A DNA stretch of 64,000 nt, from the NCBI GenBank assembly GCA_049801375.1, contig JBARKJ010000073.1, positions 1-64,000 of the forward strand. Reading direction: 5' to 3'. Origin of the DNA: JBARKJ01 sp049801375. GTDB taxonomy: Bacteria > Nitrospirota > JACRHJ01. Below the pieces are notes generated by a model, which saw only the letters and a program-made list of their open reading frames with translations, ran no database searches and was not told the origin of the DNA. The translations under genes and the position numbers were made by a program. Of the stretch, positions 8,492-16,684 are shown in pieces (positions within the stretch are counted from its first letter, which is position 1; every line of letters starts with the position of its first letter).

Positions 8492-9549
8492 TGAAGGCAC
8501 TTATTAAAAAAGCGGCGGGCGGAAAGCGCCTGACAAAGGAAGAGGGCATTTCAATTTTCCTTAACTCGGACCTCTTGTCTCTCGGTAGAGCCGCGGATAT
8601 GGTGAGGGAGCGTCTGCATCCGGAAAGCGTCGTCACCTTTATAGTGGACAGGAACATAAATTACACAAACATCTGTGTAAACCAGTGTAAGTTCTGCGCT
8701 TTTTATCGAACGGAGGAGGACAGTGAGGGCTATCTCCTGCCTGACGGCGATATTTTTCAAAAAGTGAAAGAGACCGTTGAGGTCGGCGGTACACAGATAC
8801 TTATCCAGGGAGGGCTCCACCCGAAACTAGACATCTCCTATTACCAACGGCTCTTCTCTGGAATAAAAGAAAGGTTTTCTGTTAATATTCACGGACTTTC
8901 GCCAGCAGAGATAAAGCATATTGCGAAGAATTCAGCTCTAACCATCAGAGAAGCTTTGCTTCAGCTCCGGACGGCCGGGCTGGATTCTATTCCTGGGGGT
9001 GGCGCGGAGATACTGGTGGACAGCGTCCGGGGAGAGGTAAGCCCGAAGAAGATTACATATGAGGGCTGGCGGGAAGTGATGCTGACTGCCCAGGAACTGG
9101 GTTTCCCCACTACCGCGACGATGATGTTCGGAGGAGTGGAACAGCCCGAGGACATCGTGGAGCACCTTGTCCGTGTGCGCGAGATGCAGGACGTGCACAA
9201 TGGCTTTACCGCCTTCATCCCCTGGACCTACCAGCCGGGCAACACTGAGCTTGGCGGAAAGACAGCGACGGGTATCGAATACCTCAGGGTCTTGGCTTTC
9301 TCCCGGCTTTTCCTGGACAATATCCCCAATGTGCAGGCATCCTGGGTCACCCAGGGGGCCGCAATGGCCCAGGTTGCCCTCAGGTTCGGAGCGAATGATT
9401 TCGGGAGTACGATGCTGGAAGAGAATGTTGTAGCGGCTACTGGAATAAAAAACCGCTTAGATATGAGGGACATTGTATATCTTATTAGGAATGCAGGTTT
9501 TACTCCCGCACAGCGAAATACCAAGTATTCAATTTTAAAGACATTTTAA
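8491..9549 (+). CDS. mqnC: Cyclic dehypoxanthinyl futalosine synthase, radical SAM (MqnC)
   Basis: 352 aa from the ATG at 8491, chosen because it overlaps the mqnE stop as TGATG; a TTG nine bases upstream is possible. MqnC is a radical SAM enzyme that cyclises dehypoxanthine futalosine on the way to menaquinone. Motifs: CVNQCKFCAFYR (CxxxCxxC), ILIQGGLHPKLD, DSIPGGGAEIL, TTATMMFGGVE and FIPWTYQPGNTEL; the IPWTYQPGNT form separates MqnC from MqnE. The two enzymes are clear paralogues of each other. Together with the upstream deaminase they cover the middle of the pathway; mqnA and mqnD are not in this window. Confidence 0.93.
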   Translation: MKALIKKAAGGKRLTKEEGISIFLNSDLLSLGRAADMVRERLHPESVVTFIVDRNINYTNICVNQCKFCAFYRTEEDSEGYLLPDGDIFQKVKETVEVGGTQILIQGGLHPKLDISYYQRLFSGIKERFSVNIHGLSPAEIKHIAKNSALTIREALLQLRTAGLDSIPGGGAEILVDSVRGEVSPKKITYEGWREVMLTAQELGFPTTATMMFGGVEQPEDIVEHLVRVREMQDVHNGFTAFIPWTYQPGNTELGGKTATGIEYLRVLAFSRLFLDNIPNVQASWVTQGAAMAQVALRFGANDFGSTMLEENVVAATGIKNRLDMRDIVYLIRNAGFTPAQRNTKYSILKTF

Positions 9550-9592
9550 CCACAAATTTGAAATTTCCAGTCTTTTCCTTGAGTTAGCTTTC

Positions 9593-9638
9593 CAATCCAC
9601 AACTTCTGTGGAAAATCTGTTGAAAAGGCTGTTGAAAA
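9593..9638. repeat. Cluster of DnaA-box-like 9-mers in the gap after mqnC
   Basis: The 243-bp gap between mqnC and the next gene holds one 9-mer on the plus strand (CAATCCACA, 9593-9601) and three on the other strand, read on the plus strand as TGTGGAAAA (9607-9615), TGTTGAAAA (9618-9626) and TGTTGAAAA (9630-9638). The spacing is 11 and 12 bases, about one helical turn. TGTGGAAAA differs at one position from the DnaA box complement TGTGGATAA; the others differ at two. An AT-rich stretch with a repeated ATAAGCA(T/C)TTATTA-like motif follows at 9686-9718. It could be a DnaA-binding cluster or coincidence. Confidence 0.35.
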
Positions 9639-9647
9639 TAAGCCAAT

Positions 9648-9675
9648 CCCGCTCCCGGTAACAGCCGGGAGCGGG
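9648..9675. terminator. Strong hairpin between convergent transcription units
   Basis: Perfect 11-bp stem, CCCGCTCCCGG at 9648-9658 and CCGGGAGCGGG at 9665-9675, with a 6-base loop. It lies where the plus-strand menaquinone genes meet the minus-strand end of the long pyr-region transcript. There is no uninterrupted T-run on either side: the minus side continues with ATTGGCTTATTTT, which is moderately T-rich, and the plus side with TGCTTAAAAAATAAGC. A bidirectional transcription terminator is the simplest reading; the T-poor flanks lower the certainty. Confidence 0.6.
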
Positions 9676-9792
9676 TGCTTAAAAAATAAGCATTATTAGA
9701 AAATATAAGCACTTATTAATCTGATGAACTCTTATGACCGTTGTCATTGAAATGACGAAAGTCTCCAAAGTATTAAAAATTTTGTCAAAATT

Positions 9793-10473
9793 CTAACGAC
9801 TTGATATTTTTACCAGCAAATCCCGCAAGGACATATTATCTCGGACGCTCTTCTGCATAAGACTGGAAAGAGCATCATCGAGCTGCTTGATCATCTTATT
9901 TCGGTCCGCGGAGGCAAGCTTGTCATCCCAATCCGTCTTATAATCCGACCAGAGCACATCCCCAGTCTTTACATCCAGCACGTAGAACTGAACCCAGCCG
10001 GAGACATGAACGTCATTTCCTACAAGCGTCTTTTTCGAATCCGCCATGAATTCCGGGACTTTTGCCCCGAAAGCCACCTGTACGTCCGGGTATTTATCTA
10101 ACAGCTCCTTCCGAACCTCTGCGGCGCTTTCCTTGTCAAGGGGCGTATTCAACTGCGTCCTGACCATCTTAATGCCTAGCCTGCCAAGTTCCTGCTCCAG
10201 TGAATCCCGGAATACGTCTTCGACATCCTTGTCGTTAATCTCAGAGCTGATGTTCCCGCTGTAGTCGGTATGCCTGATCACCCGCTTCGGATATGGCTGC
10301 GTCCCCTCCCTCGCATCCACGACCGGCAGGAGCGTCCCTACTACGGGTTTAGGGATCATTGCAACCTGTCCCTGGCCTGCGTCGTAGGAAATGTTTGTCC
10401 TGGCGGTGGAACATCCGGCAAATATCATTGTCAATGAAATTAATATTATAAGTTGTTTTAGTTTAAGTTTCAT
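9793..10473 (-). CDS. Outer-membrane-type lipoprotein, unknown function
   Basis: 226 aa. The N terminus is a lipoprotein signal: basic start, hydrophobic run, lipobox FAGC with the lipidated Cys at residue 20. The remainder is soluble and mixed alpha/beta, with VVDAREG and DVLWSDYKTDW stretches that recall the YajG/DUF799-type or LptE-like lipoproteins, but I cannot assign a family. AAGGAG lies well placed before the ATG at 10473. It is the last gene of the long minus-strand run, 27 bases after the ThiI/MnmA-like gene, and ends about 120 bases before the terminator hairpin. Confidence 0.8.
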   Translation of the reverse strand: MKLKLKQLIILISLTMIFAGCSTARTNISYDAGQGQVAMIPKPVVGTLLPVVDAREGTQPYPKRVIRHTDYSGNISSEINDKDVEDVFRDSLEQELGRLGIKMVRTQLNTPLDKESAAEVRKELLDKYPDVQVAFGAKVPEFMADSKKTLVGNDVHVSGWVQFYVLDVKTGDVLWSDYKTDWDDKLASADRNKMIKQLDDALSSLMQKSVRDNMSLRDLLVKISSR

Positions 10474-10500
10474 ATCAGGTTTGTCTCCTTTTAAATTTTT

Positions 10501-11496
10501 TCAGATGGATTTCAGTTCCTCGACAAGAATACTCGAAGCCGGGCTCACCCAAATAACCGCTTCTTCAGGACCTGAGGTGAAACTTACCGCGACGGAATCG
10601 ATGCCCTTGGCGTCCGAATACCTTGCGGTAATCCTAGCGGCCAGTTCGATATCGTCTTTAGTAGGTTTTCCCCTGAAAAGCGAAACCGGCCCGGGATAAT
10701 CTCTTGCCCTTATTATAACGTCTTCCTTGTCGGCGAGGGAGACGAGTTTATCGTTATCTCTCTCATTCCTGCCCACCCTCAGCGTCCCGGACGGGAATTT
10801 AAAAAGCCTTCCCACGGACAGTATCTGGACGTCCCGCGCGTTGACCTCGCCCTCTTTCAAAAGGAGTTCCCGCACCCTTTTTGAGAGAATAGGGTCCGTT
10901 AAAATGCAACCTCCGGCGGGTGTAGCATAATCCTTTATCCCGAACTTTTCCGCAAGTTCCATCTGGGGCCTGCGGGAGCGGCCGGAAAAACCATATAATT
11001 TTTCTCTGTCCACTAGGCCCTTCTGCTCAGGGATTGTCGGCTGTAGAAGCTTCGCGCAGAGCGGCCGCAGGAGATAGCCTTTAACTCCGGAATCCCGCTC
11101 CACTATGCTCATCGCGTCTCTTCTCTGAGACATCGGCCTCTGGCCCAGCACCTCGCCGGATATTAGAAAATCAGCGCCCTCCGCCAGCATTAGCGCCTTT
11201 GCCTTCCTCATCATAAATATCTTGCAGTCGAGACAGGGGTTGAAATTCTTGCCGTAGCCGTATACCGGCCTCCGGACCATCTCGATATATTCCTGTGAAA
11301 CATCCAGAATGCGCACGTCGATTTCATATTTCTTTTTGAAATTTTCTGCAGACTGGGTTTCTCTGCCCTTGCTGTTGTACCCGAAAAACGGGGTAATGAA
11401 ATGGAGCGCTGTAACTTCCACGCCCTGTTCAATTACCGCCCTCGCCGCGAGCATACTGTCCAGGCCGCCCGAAAAAAGAGAAAAAGCCTTAGCCAT
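10501..11496 (-). CDS. PP-loop ATPase, ThiI/MnmA-like predicted tRNA thiolation protein
   Basis: 331 aa from the ATG at 11496. That start has GAGGGGAAGGA immediately upstream and overlaps the mtaB stop by 8 bases; a start at 11523 would overlap by 35. The PP-loop is FSGGLDSMLA at the N terminus, as in tRNA 4-thiouridine and 2-thiouridine synthases that adenylate their target base. Two cysteines in the expected places, NPCLDCKIFMM and PAGGCILTDP, correspond to the catalytic pair of MnmA/TtcA-type enzymes. It lacks the THUMP and rhodanese domains of ThiI. The substrate is unknown; neighbours mtaB and miaB also modify tRNA, which supports a tRNA sulfur-transfer role. Confidence 0.82.
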   Translation of the reverse strand: MAKAFSLFSGGLDSMLAARAVIEQGVEVTALHFITPFFGYNSKGRETQSAENFKKKYEIDVRILDVSQEYIEMVRRPVYGYGKNFNPCLDCKIFMMRKAKALMLAEGADFLISGEVLGQRPMSQRRDAMSIVERDSGVKGYLLRPLCAKLLQPTIPEQKGLVDREKLYGFSGRSRRPQMELAEKFGIKDYATPAGGCILTDPILSKRVRELLLKEGEVNARDVQILSVGRLFKFPSGTLRVGRNERDNDKLVSLADKEDVIIRARDYPGPVSLFRGKPTKDDIELAARITARYSDAKGIDSVAVSFTSGPEEAVIWVSPASSILVEELKSI

Positions 11497-12748
11497 CAAT
11501 CCTTCCCCTCGTTGAATTCTCATCAGTTCCCGTTATTTTAACCTTAACGGGCTTTCCGGAAGGTATATCTTTGCCATCGAAGGTAACTCGTACATAGTTG
11601 TCCGTCAGGCCGGAATAAGCCTCATTTTTTGCCTCAACGACGACTTCCGTTACCTTTCCGACAAGGGAACGCCTAAACTCCAGGTTCTTTTTATTTCCCA
11701 GTTCGCGGAGCCTTTCGCTCCTTTCCCGCTTTACGTCTCCCTTTACGGTATCCCCCATTTCATATGCCCTAGTGCGGCTCCTGGGGGAGTAGCTGAATAC
11801 GTGGAGATAATTTATGGGAGAATCCTCGACCCTTCTTAGCGTCTCTTCGAAGGCATCGGCGTCTTCATTGGGATAGCCGACAATCACGTCCGCCCCGATG
11901 CAGGCGCCGGGCGCGGCCTTTTCAATCCCTTTCAAGGTCTTTAAATAATCATTCCACGTATATCCCCTGCCCATGGAAGCCAGAACATTGTCGTTTGCAT
12001 TTTGAAGCGGCACGTGAAGATGCCGGCAAAATTTTGTAAACCCAACAAGCTCAAGCAGAGGCCCGTCTATCTCCATCGGCTCTATGGAGCTAAGGCGCAG
12101 CCTTCCAAGCCCGGGCCTGTCCAGCAGTGCGGCTACCAGGTCTGAAAGCCTTAAACCCCCGATATCTTTTCCGTATGCCCCAAGGTGCACTCCGGTGAGC
12201 ACGATCTCATGATATCCATTTGCTATCAACCCGTTTGCTTTCGCCAGAACGTCATCGAGCCTTGCGCTCCGGGAGCGGCCTCGCGCATACGGGACTATGC
12301 AATACGAGCAAAAGGAGTCGCATCCTTCCTGCGCCTTCAGGAATGCCCGGGACCGGCCGCCGATGGCCTGCGCGCCGAAAATAATCGCTTTTTCCATGGA
12401 AAAGCCGAATCTACCGCCAATAATATCCGGAATGCTCCCCTGATTTTCGTTCCCTATAACCGTGTCCACGCCGTCTATTTTTTTTATGGCCTCCGGCGCG
12501 GTCTGAGCGTAGCATCCGGTGACCAGCACCATTCCGCTGCCGTTTCCCTTCGCCTTTACCGCACGGCGTATCTCCTGACGGCACTGGTAGTCGCTCTTGC
12601 CGGTCACGGTGCAGGTGAAAATAACCTGTACGTCCGCATCCTCCGCCAATGCTACAGCCTCTCCGCCCCCGGCTGAAAGGGTTTCGCCGAGCGTAGCGGC
12701 GTCGAACTGGTTTATCTTGCAACCGAGTGATTTTATGTGGAATTTCAT
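11489..12748 (-). CDS. mtaB: tRNA t6A37 methylthiotransferase (MtaB)
   Basis: 419 aa member of the methylthiotransferase family of radical SAM enzymes. MtaB converts t6A to ms2t6A at tRNA position 37. Domains in order: N-terminal UPF0004 (FHIKSLGCKINQFDA, with the three cluster cysteines at LGCKIN, FTCTVT and TGCYAQ), the radical SAM core with CDSFCSYCIVPYARG, and a C-terminal TRAM domain. KINQFDAATL is typical of MtaB rather than MiaB. It lies 5 bases after miaB, so the two paralogues are adjacent and coexpressed. Confidence 0.94.
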   Translation of the reverse strand: MKFHIKSLGCKINQFDAATLGETLSAGGGEAVALAEDADVQVIFTCTVTGKSDYQCRQEIRRAVKAKGNGSGMVLVTGCYAQTAPEAIKKIDGVDTVIGNENQGSIPDIIGGRFGFSMEKAIIFGAQAIGGRSRAFLKAQEGCDSFCSYCIVPYARGRSRSARLDDVLAKANGLIANGYHEIVLTGVHLGAYGKDIGGLRLSDLVAALLDRPGLGRLRLSSIEPMEIDGPLLELVGFTKFCRHLHVPLQNANDNVLASMGRGYTWNDYLKTLKGIEKAAPGACIGADVIVGYPNEDADAFEETLRRVEDSPINYLHVFSYSPRSRTRAYEMGDTVKGDVKRERSERLRELGNKKNLEFRRSLVGKVTEVVVEAKNEAYSGLTDNYVRVTFDGKDIPSGKPVKVKITGTDENSTRGRIDG

Positions 12749-12753
12749 AAATA

Positions 12754-14094
12754 TTAAATTAACGTGCCTATCAATGAATGCTTCTTCCCCTCGGTAATTT
12801 TAACGCGCACGAGCTTTCCGACGAGCGACTGCGGCCCCCGGAAATTAACGATTTTTCCTTGCCTGCTCTTGCCGGAAAGCCTATCCGGTTCGCCGGACTT
12901 ATCCGGGCCTTCGACCAATACTTCCTCAATAAGCCCTACACGCGCATATATTTTTTCCTGCATTATACGGTTTTGTATCTCCAGAACTTTGTCCAGCCGC
13001 CGAATTTTGACGTCCTCCGGCAAATGGCCCGGCAGTTTCAGCGCGGCGGTATTCGGCCTTCTCGAATATTTAAAGGCAAATATGCTGTCATAGCGAACAT
13101 CCTCCAGTGCCTGTACCGTCGCCTGAAAGTCATCTTCCGTCTCTCCGGGGAACCCGACGATGACGTCGGTTGACACGGCTAAATCGGGCACGGCATTCTT
13201 AAGCCTGTTCAGCTTATCCATATAACCGGCAAAATCATATTTCCGGTTCATCCGTGCGAGCACGCTGTCGGACGCGGACTGGAGCGGCAGATGTATCGCG
13301 TTGCAGACTTTCGAAAGCTTTGCCATTGCGCCTATAAGAGAGTCCGAGAGGTCCTTAGGATGCGAGGTGACGAACCTTATCCTCTCAAGGCCTTCGATGG
13401 AATTTATCATTTTAAGGAGAGCGGGAAAATCGCAGTTATGAGCGGGCCGCACGGGGGCGTTATGTTCAATACTGTCTAATTTTTTTCCGTACGAATTAAC
13501 ATTCTGGCCGAGTAATGTAACTTCCCTGCATCCGGATTGCACCAGAGCTTTTATTTCCAGGATAATGTCCTCCGGCCTCCTGCTCTTCTCGCGGCCCCGA
13601 ACGAACGGGACGACGCAATAACTGCAGAAGTTGTCGCAGCCGTACATTATATTGACGAAAGCCGTTACGGCGCTTTCCCGCTCGGCGGGGATAATAACAT
13701 GCTCGTAGCCGTCTGTGAATTCGGTGCTGGCAGGCGGCCTGCCGGAGGCCTCATCGATCAGCGCCGGGAGCTTTTCGATGTTCTGGTTCCCTAGCAGGAC
13801 ATCGACGAAGGGCGCGCGTTTCAGGATGGATTTTCCCTCCTGCTGGGCAATGCAGCCGGATACGGCTATCTTCAGGGAAGGATTCTTTTCTTTAAGCTTC
13901 CGGAGCTTCCCAACTTCGCTGTAGAATTTCTGCTCCGCTTTTTCACGGATGCTGCATGTATTTAAAAGGATCAGGCTGGCGTCCTCTAACCCCTCCGACT
14001 CATGGTAGCCTTCAGCCTTCAGGAGACCGGCCATCTTCTCGGAGTCGTGCTCGTTCATCTGGCAGCCGAAGGTGAGGATTTTAAAACTTCTCAT
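12754..14094 (-). CDS. miaB: tRNA-2-methylthio-N6-dimethylallyladenosine synthase (MiaB)
   Basis: 446 aa from ATG 14094 (MRSFKILTFGCQMNEHDSE); a GTG at 14103 overlapping the upstream stop would add three residues. MiaB adds a methylthio group to i6A37 of tRNAs. UPF0004 cysteines are at TFGCQMN, LNTCSIR and SGCIAQ; the SAM cluster is CDNFCSYCVVPFVRG; a TRAM domain ends the protein. MiaA, which makes its substrate, is encoded at 58443-59366. The gene follows the response regulator with an overlapping or near-overlapping junction. Confidence 0.95.
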   Translation of the reverse strand: MRSFKILTFGCQMNEHDSEKMAGLLKAEGYHESEGLEDASLILLNTCSIREKAEQKFYSEVGKLRKLKEKNPSLKIAVSGCIAQQEGKSILKRAPFVDVLLGNQNIEKLPALIDEASGRPPASTEFTDGYEHVIIPAERESAVTAFVNIMYGCDNFCSYCVVPFVRGREKSRRPEDIILEIKALVQSGCREVTLLGQNVNSYGKKLDSIEHNAPVRPAHNCDFPALLKMINSIEGLERIRFVTSHPKDLSDSLIGAMAKLSKVCNAIHLPLQSASDSVLARMNRKYDFAGYMDKLNRLKNAVPDLAVSTDVIVGFPGETEDDFQATVQALEDVRYDSIFAFKYSRRPNTAALKLPGHLPEDVKIRRLDKVLEIQNRIMQEKIYARVGLIEEVLVEGPDKSGEPDRLSGKSRQGKIVNFRGPQSLVGKLVRVKITEGKKHSLIGTLI

Positions 14095-14102
14095 CCCGCC
14101 CA

Positions 14103-14468
14103 CTAACCTAAAAGGTCTTTCGTCCTGTCCAGTAGGTCCTGGGGCGAGAACGGCTTGGTTATATATTCGTCCACCCCTACCTCCAGGCCCTTTATCTTAT
14201 CCGACTCCTGTCCTTTAGCCGTCAGCATGATTATGATTATATCCTTAGTCTCCGGGTCGTTTTTGAGCTGAGAGCATACCTCGTAGCCGTTCATGCCGGG
14301 CATCATGATGTCCAGGAATATCAGGGCCGGTTTCTCCTCGCGCGCGAGCTTAAGCGCCTCAATCCCATTGAGCGCGGTAAGCACGTCATATCCGGCGGAC
14401 TCCAGCTTATATTTGACTATCCTCAGGATATGCATCTCGTCATCGACTACAAGGATTTTCTTGGACAT
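14103..14468 (-). CDS. Single-domain response regulator (CheY-like)
   Basis: 121 aa, a stand-alone receiver domain with no output domain. Acidic pocket D9/D10, phosphoacceptor D53 (FLDIMMPGMNG), T83 (MLTAKG) and K105 (ITKPF) are all present, so phosphorylation should work. Such proteins relay phosphate or act by binding a partner. No histidine kinase is encoded nearby. It sits between the SAM hydrolase (25 bases upstream) and miaB (start overlapping or adjacent to its stop), so its target cannot be read from the context. Confidence 0.92.
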   Translation of the reverse strand: MSKKILVVDDEMHILRIVKYKLESAGYDVLTALNGIEALKLAREEKPALIFLDIMMPGMNGYEVCSQLKNDPETKDIIIIMLTAKGQESDKIKGLEVGVDEYITKPFSPQDLLDRTKDLLG

Positions 14469-14493
14469 CGCTCTCTCCCGGAAATAATATTGG

Positions 14494-15294
14494 CTATCCC
14501 TTCCTTACAAAAACCTTGTCGCCTCTTTTGAACCCGTAACTCTTCCTGGCGTCGCCCTGACAGATGAATATCTCTAAAAAGCCGCCGCCGTTGATTACGG
14601 CGCCCGGCTCCCCTTTTTTAATCGCCGAATAAAAAGGCGAAACCGTATTTAACTTCAACTGGCCGGTCTCGATACAGTATTCCCCGCCCTCCGCACTGAA
14701 CGACTCGATGTCCGTGGACTGTATATTGGTAATAGCGTTGCCGAACTTATCTATATAGACGATCTCACCGGCTACTTCGTTACCTTCTTTTCGTGAGCCA
14801 GGGATGTTGAAACGTACGTAATCCGTTATCTCTTCACCGAAATTGTTCGCTTCGATTCCCTTGGACAGCCATGCCGCCGCGGGCGCGAAAACGTCCCTCG
14901 CGTTAAAGGTGCTGCCCTGCCCCTCGCGGAAGTAGTGGTCCGCGGTCAAGTGTATCACTTTTGAGAAACCGGGGTCTGCATATATGAAAGAAAGCACGCC
15001 GTTGTCCGGAGCGATAAAATAATGCTTATCCGTTACCGCAAGCACCGGCCTCCGCTGGCTCCCCACGCCCGGGTCCACCACTACCACGTGTATCGTATAT
15101 TGCGGAAAATATTCATAAGCCGCTCCCAGTAAATAGGCCGCCCCCCAGATATCATGCGAAGCTACCTCATGCGAGATGTCGATGATACGCGCATCGGGGT
15201 TTATACCAAGTATAACCCCTTTCATCGCCCCTGAGAAGTAATCTCTCGTACCGAAATCAGTCGTAAGCGTTATGATGTTTTTTTTAAGGTCCAA
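14494..15294 (-). CDS. S-adenosylmethionine hydrolase (DUF62 / SAM hydroxide adenosyltransferase)
   Basis: 266 aa from TTG 15294, which has GAGG five bases upstream and overlaps the preceding gene by 11 bases; the longer frame from 15366 would overlap it by 83. DUF62 enzymes use water to split SAM into adenosine and methionine and are related to fluorinase and chlorinase. Motifs: TLTTDFGTRDYFSGAMKG, VVVDPGVGSQRRPV, IAPDNGVLS and, near the C terminus, DKFGNAITN. Full length for the family. What it does in vivo (SAM turnover) is not settled for the family. Confidence 0.9.
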   Translation of the reverse strand: MDLKKNIITLTTDFGTRDYFSGAMKGVILGINPDARIIDISHEVASHDIWGAAYLLGAAYEYFPQYTIHVVVVDPGVGSQRRPVLAVTDKHYFIAPDNGVLSFIYADPGFSKVIHLTADHYFREGQGSTFNARDVFAPAAAWLSKGIEANNFGEEITDYVRFNIPGSRKEGNEVAGEIVYIDKFGNAITNIQSTDIESFSAEGGEYCIETGQLKLNTVSPFYSAIKKGEPGAVINGGGFLEIFICQGDARKSYGFKRGDKVFVRKG

Positions 15295-16684
15295 TGTTGC
15301 CTCGGTGGGCTCCCCCCATTTCCTTGAATTTTTTGAAATCGAAATCGGGGCTGTTGTAGTCGTCATGGCAGCCCGTGCAGACTTTTTCTTTGACGCGGCG
15401 GAAGATATTACCTTTCCGAGTCACGTCAGCCGACTTCATATTCCCAGGTTCCATAGTTTTGCAATGGGCTCCGGCGGCTCCGTGGCAATCCTCGCAGGTT
15501 ACATTCCTTAAATCATTCTTTCCGCTGTAGCCGGTCGGCATTGCATATCCGGTAACGTGGCACGGCAGGCACTCCGGGTCGTACTGGTCGCCTGTCTTCT
15601 CAAGCGCTGCGAAGGCCCTTGCATGGCCAGTGGAAGACCAGTTGACGAAAGACCTGGCATGGCATCCCTTGCATTTATCCGGCCCCGCGAAATACCCTTT
15701 CAACCCTGTTCTGTCCGTGAAAACGAATCTTTTCTCTTTCAGTTCCTTCTTGTAATCCGCTATCAGCTTCTCAACCTGCGGGTCCGGCGGAATATCCTCA
15801 CCGAGACGCACCGCTTCATATTCATAGTTATTAATTTTATTTCCATTCCGCTTGTCGAGCCACAGGTCCAGTCTGCCGAGGAGCTTCCCTTTGTAGAAAC
15901 CTTTCACAACCAGGATATTCCCGTATTTTGACGGCTCATTCAGGCCCTCACCGCCGTGCCCGAGTATTACAACGTCCGCACCGGATTCTTTTGCGAATTT
16001 TTCCGGGTCGGAGACGCTCAGGTGCGCGAGGCACACCACCACGTCCGCATTTTTTCTCAAGATCTCGACCTGCCTCTTCGCGGACGCCAGCGGGTCTTTC
16101 ACGCGAATATTTTTGAAAATTGACGGGAACGACGCATAGGGGAATTTATCGTCCATGACGCCGGTTATCCCTATCCTTACCCCGCCGACCTGTTTAATTA
16201 TAGAGCTTGCGAAAGCCGCGCCCGATTGACCTTCGCCGGTTGTTTCAAGGTTCGCGCATATTAATTTATTGCCTGTTTCCAGAGCCTTTTTTTTTAGGAA
16301 CTCCAAGCCGAACTCAAGGTCGTACTCTCCGGGCAATAGTGCGTCGTAATTTGACTGTCTCATCGCCGCCATAAGTACGGATGCCTTTAAGTCATAGAAC
16401 TCTTTCCTGTCCCTGGGGTCATCCAGGCCGTCGAAAAGGGTGTCGCCCGCGTCGAGTACGAGCGTCCTATCGTTCCTGTGCGATTTAATATAGCTCGCCC
16501 TGGAGGAGAGGCCGCCCAACTGACCGTCCGTGCACCCGCACCGCCTTATCATCCCCCGCGTATCGCTGGAAAAGAATATGGTGAGGTCTGGGCCAGCCGC
16601 CGAATGGCCGGAGGCGGGCGCAATGAAAGACAGGGCAACGACGGCAAGGCTAAGCCAGTACTTTCCCCACGATATGGGGCGCAT
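15284..16684 (-). CDS. 5'-nucleotidase/UshA-like domain fused to a four-haem cytochrome c
   Basis: 466 aa from ATG 16684; an ATG at 16696 adds four residues. The N terminus is a Sec signal peptide or anchor (hydrophobic run about 10-30). A metallophosphatase-like region follows, with FSSDTRGMIRRCGC, LDAGDTLFD, VCLAHLS and VILGHGGE resembling the metal-site blocks of UshA/5'-nucleotidases, although the central NHE-type motif is changed to PGEYDLEFG. After about residue 335 there are four CxxCH haem sites: CKGCH, CLPCH, CEDCH and CTGCH (about 342, 376, 401 and 440 in the longer numbering), like cytochrome c554-type domains. Probably periplasmic and redox-active; the substrate is unknown. It lies directly after pyrD, overlapping its 3' end. 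Confidence 0.88.
   Translation of the reverse strand: MRPISWGKYWLSLAVVALSFIAPASGHSAAGPDLTIFFSSDTRGMIRRCGCTDGQLGGLSSRASYIKSHRNDRTLVLDAGDTLFDGLDDPRDRKEFYDLKASVLMAAMRQSNYDALLPGEYDLEFGLEFLKKKALETGNKLICANLETTGEGQSGAAFASSIIKQVGGVRIGITGVMDDKFPYASFPSIFKNIRVKDPLASAKRQVEILRKNADVVVCLAHLSVSDPEKFAKESGADVVILGHGGEGLNEPSKYGNILVVKGFYKGKLLGRLDLWLDKRNGNKINNYEYEAVRLGEDIPPDPQVEKLIADYKKELKEKRFVFTDRTGLKGYFAGPDKCKGCHARSFVNWSSTGHARAFAALEKTGDQYDPECLPCHVTGYAMPTGYSGKNDLRNVTCEDCHGAAGAHCKTMEPGNMKSADVTRKGNIFRRVKEKVCTGCHDDYNSPDFDFKKFKEMGGAHRGNIGP

Noticed and set aside
9593..9718. Chromosomal origin (oriC) at 9.6 kb
   Set aside because: Convergent transcription and a dif-like site nearby point to the terminus; DnaA-like 9-mers are kept as a separate, weaker observation.
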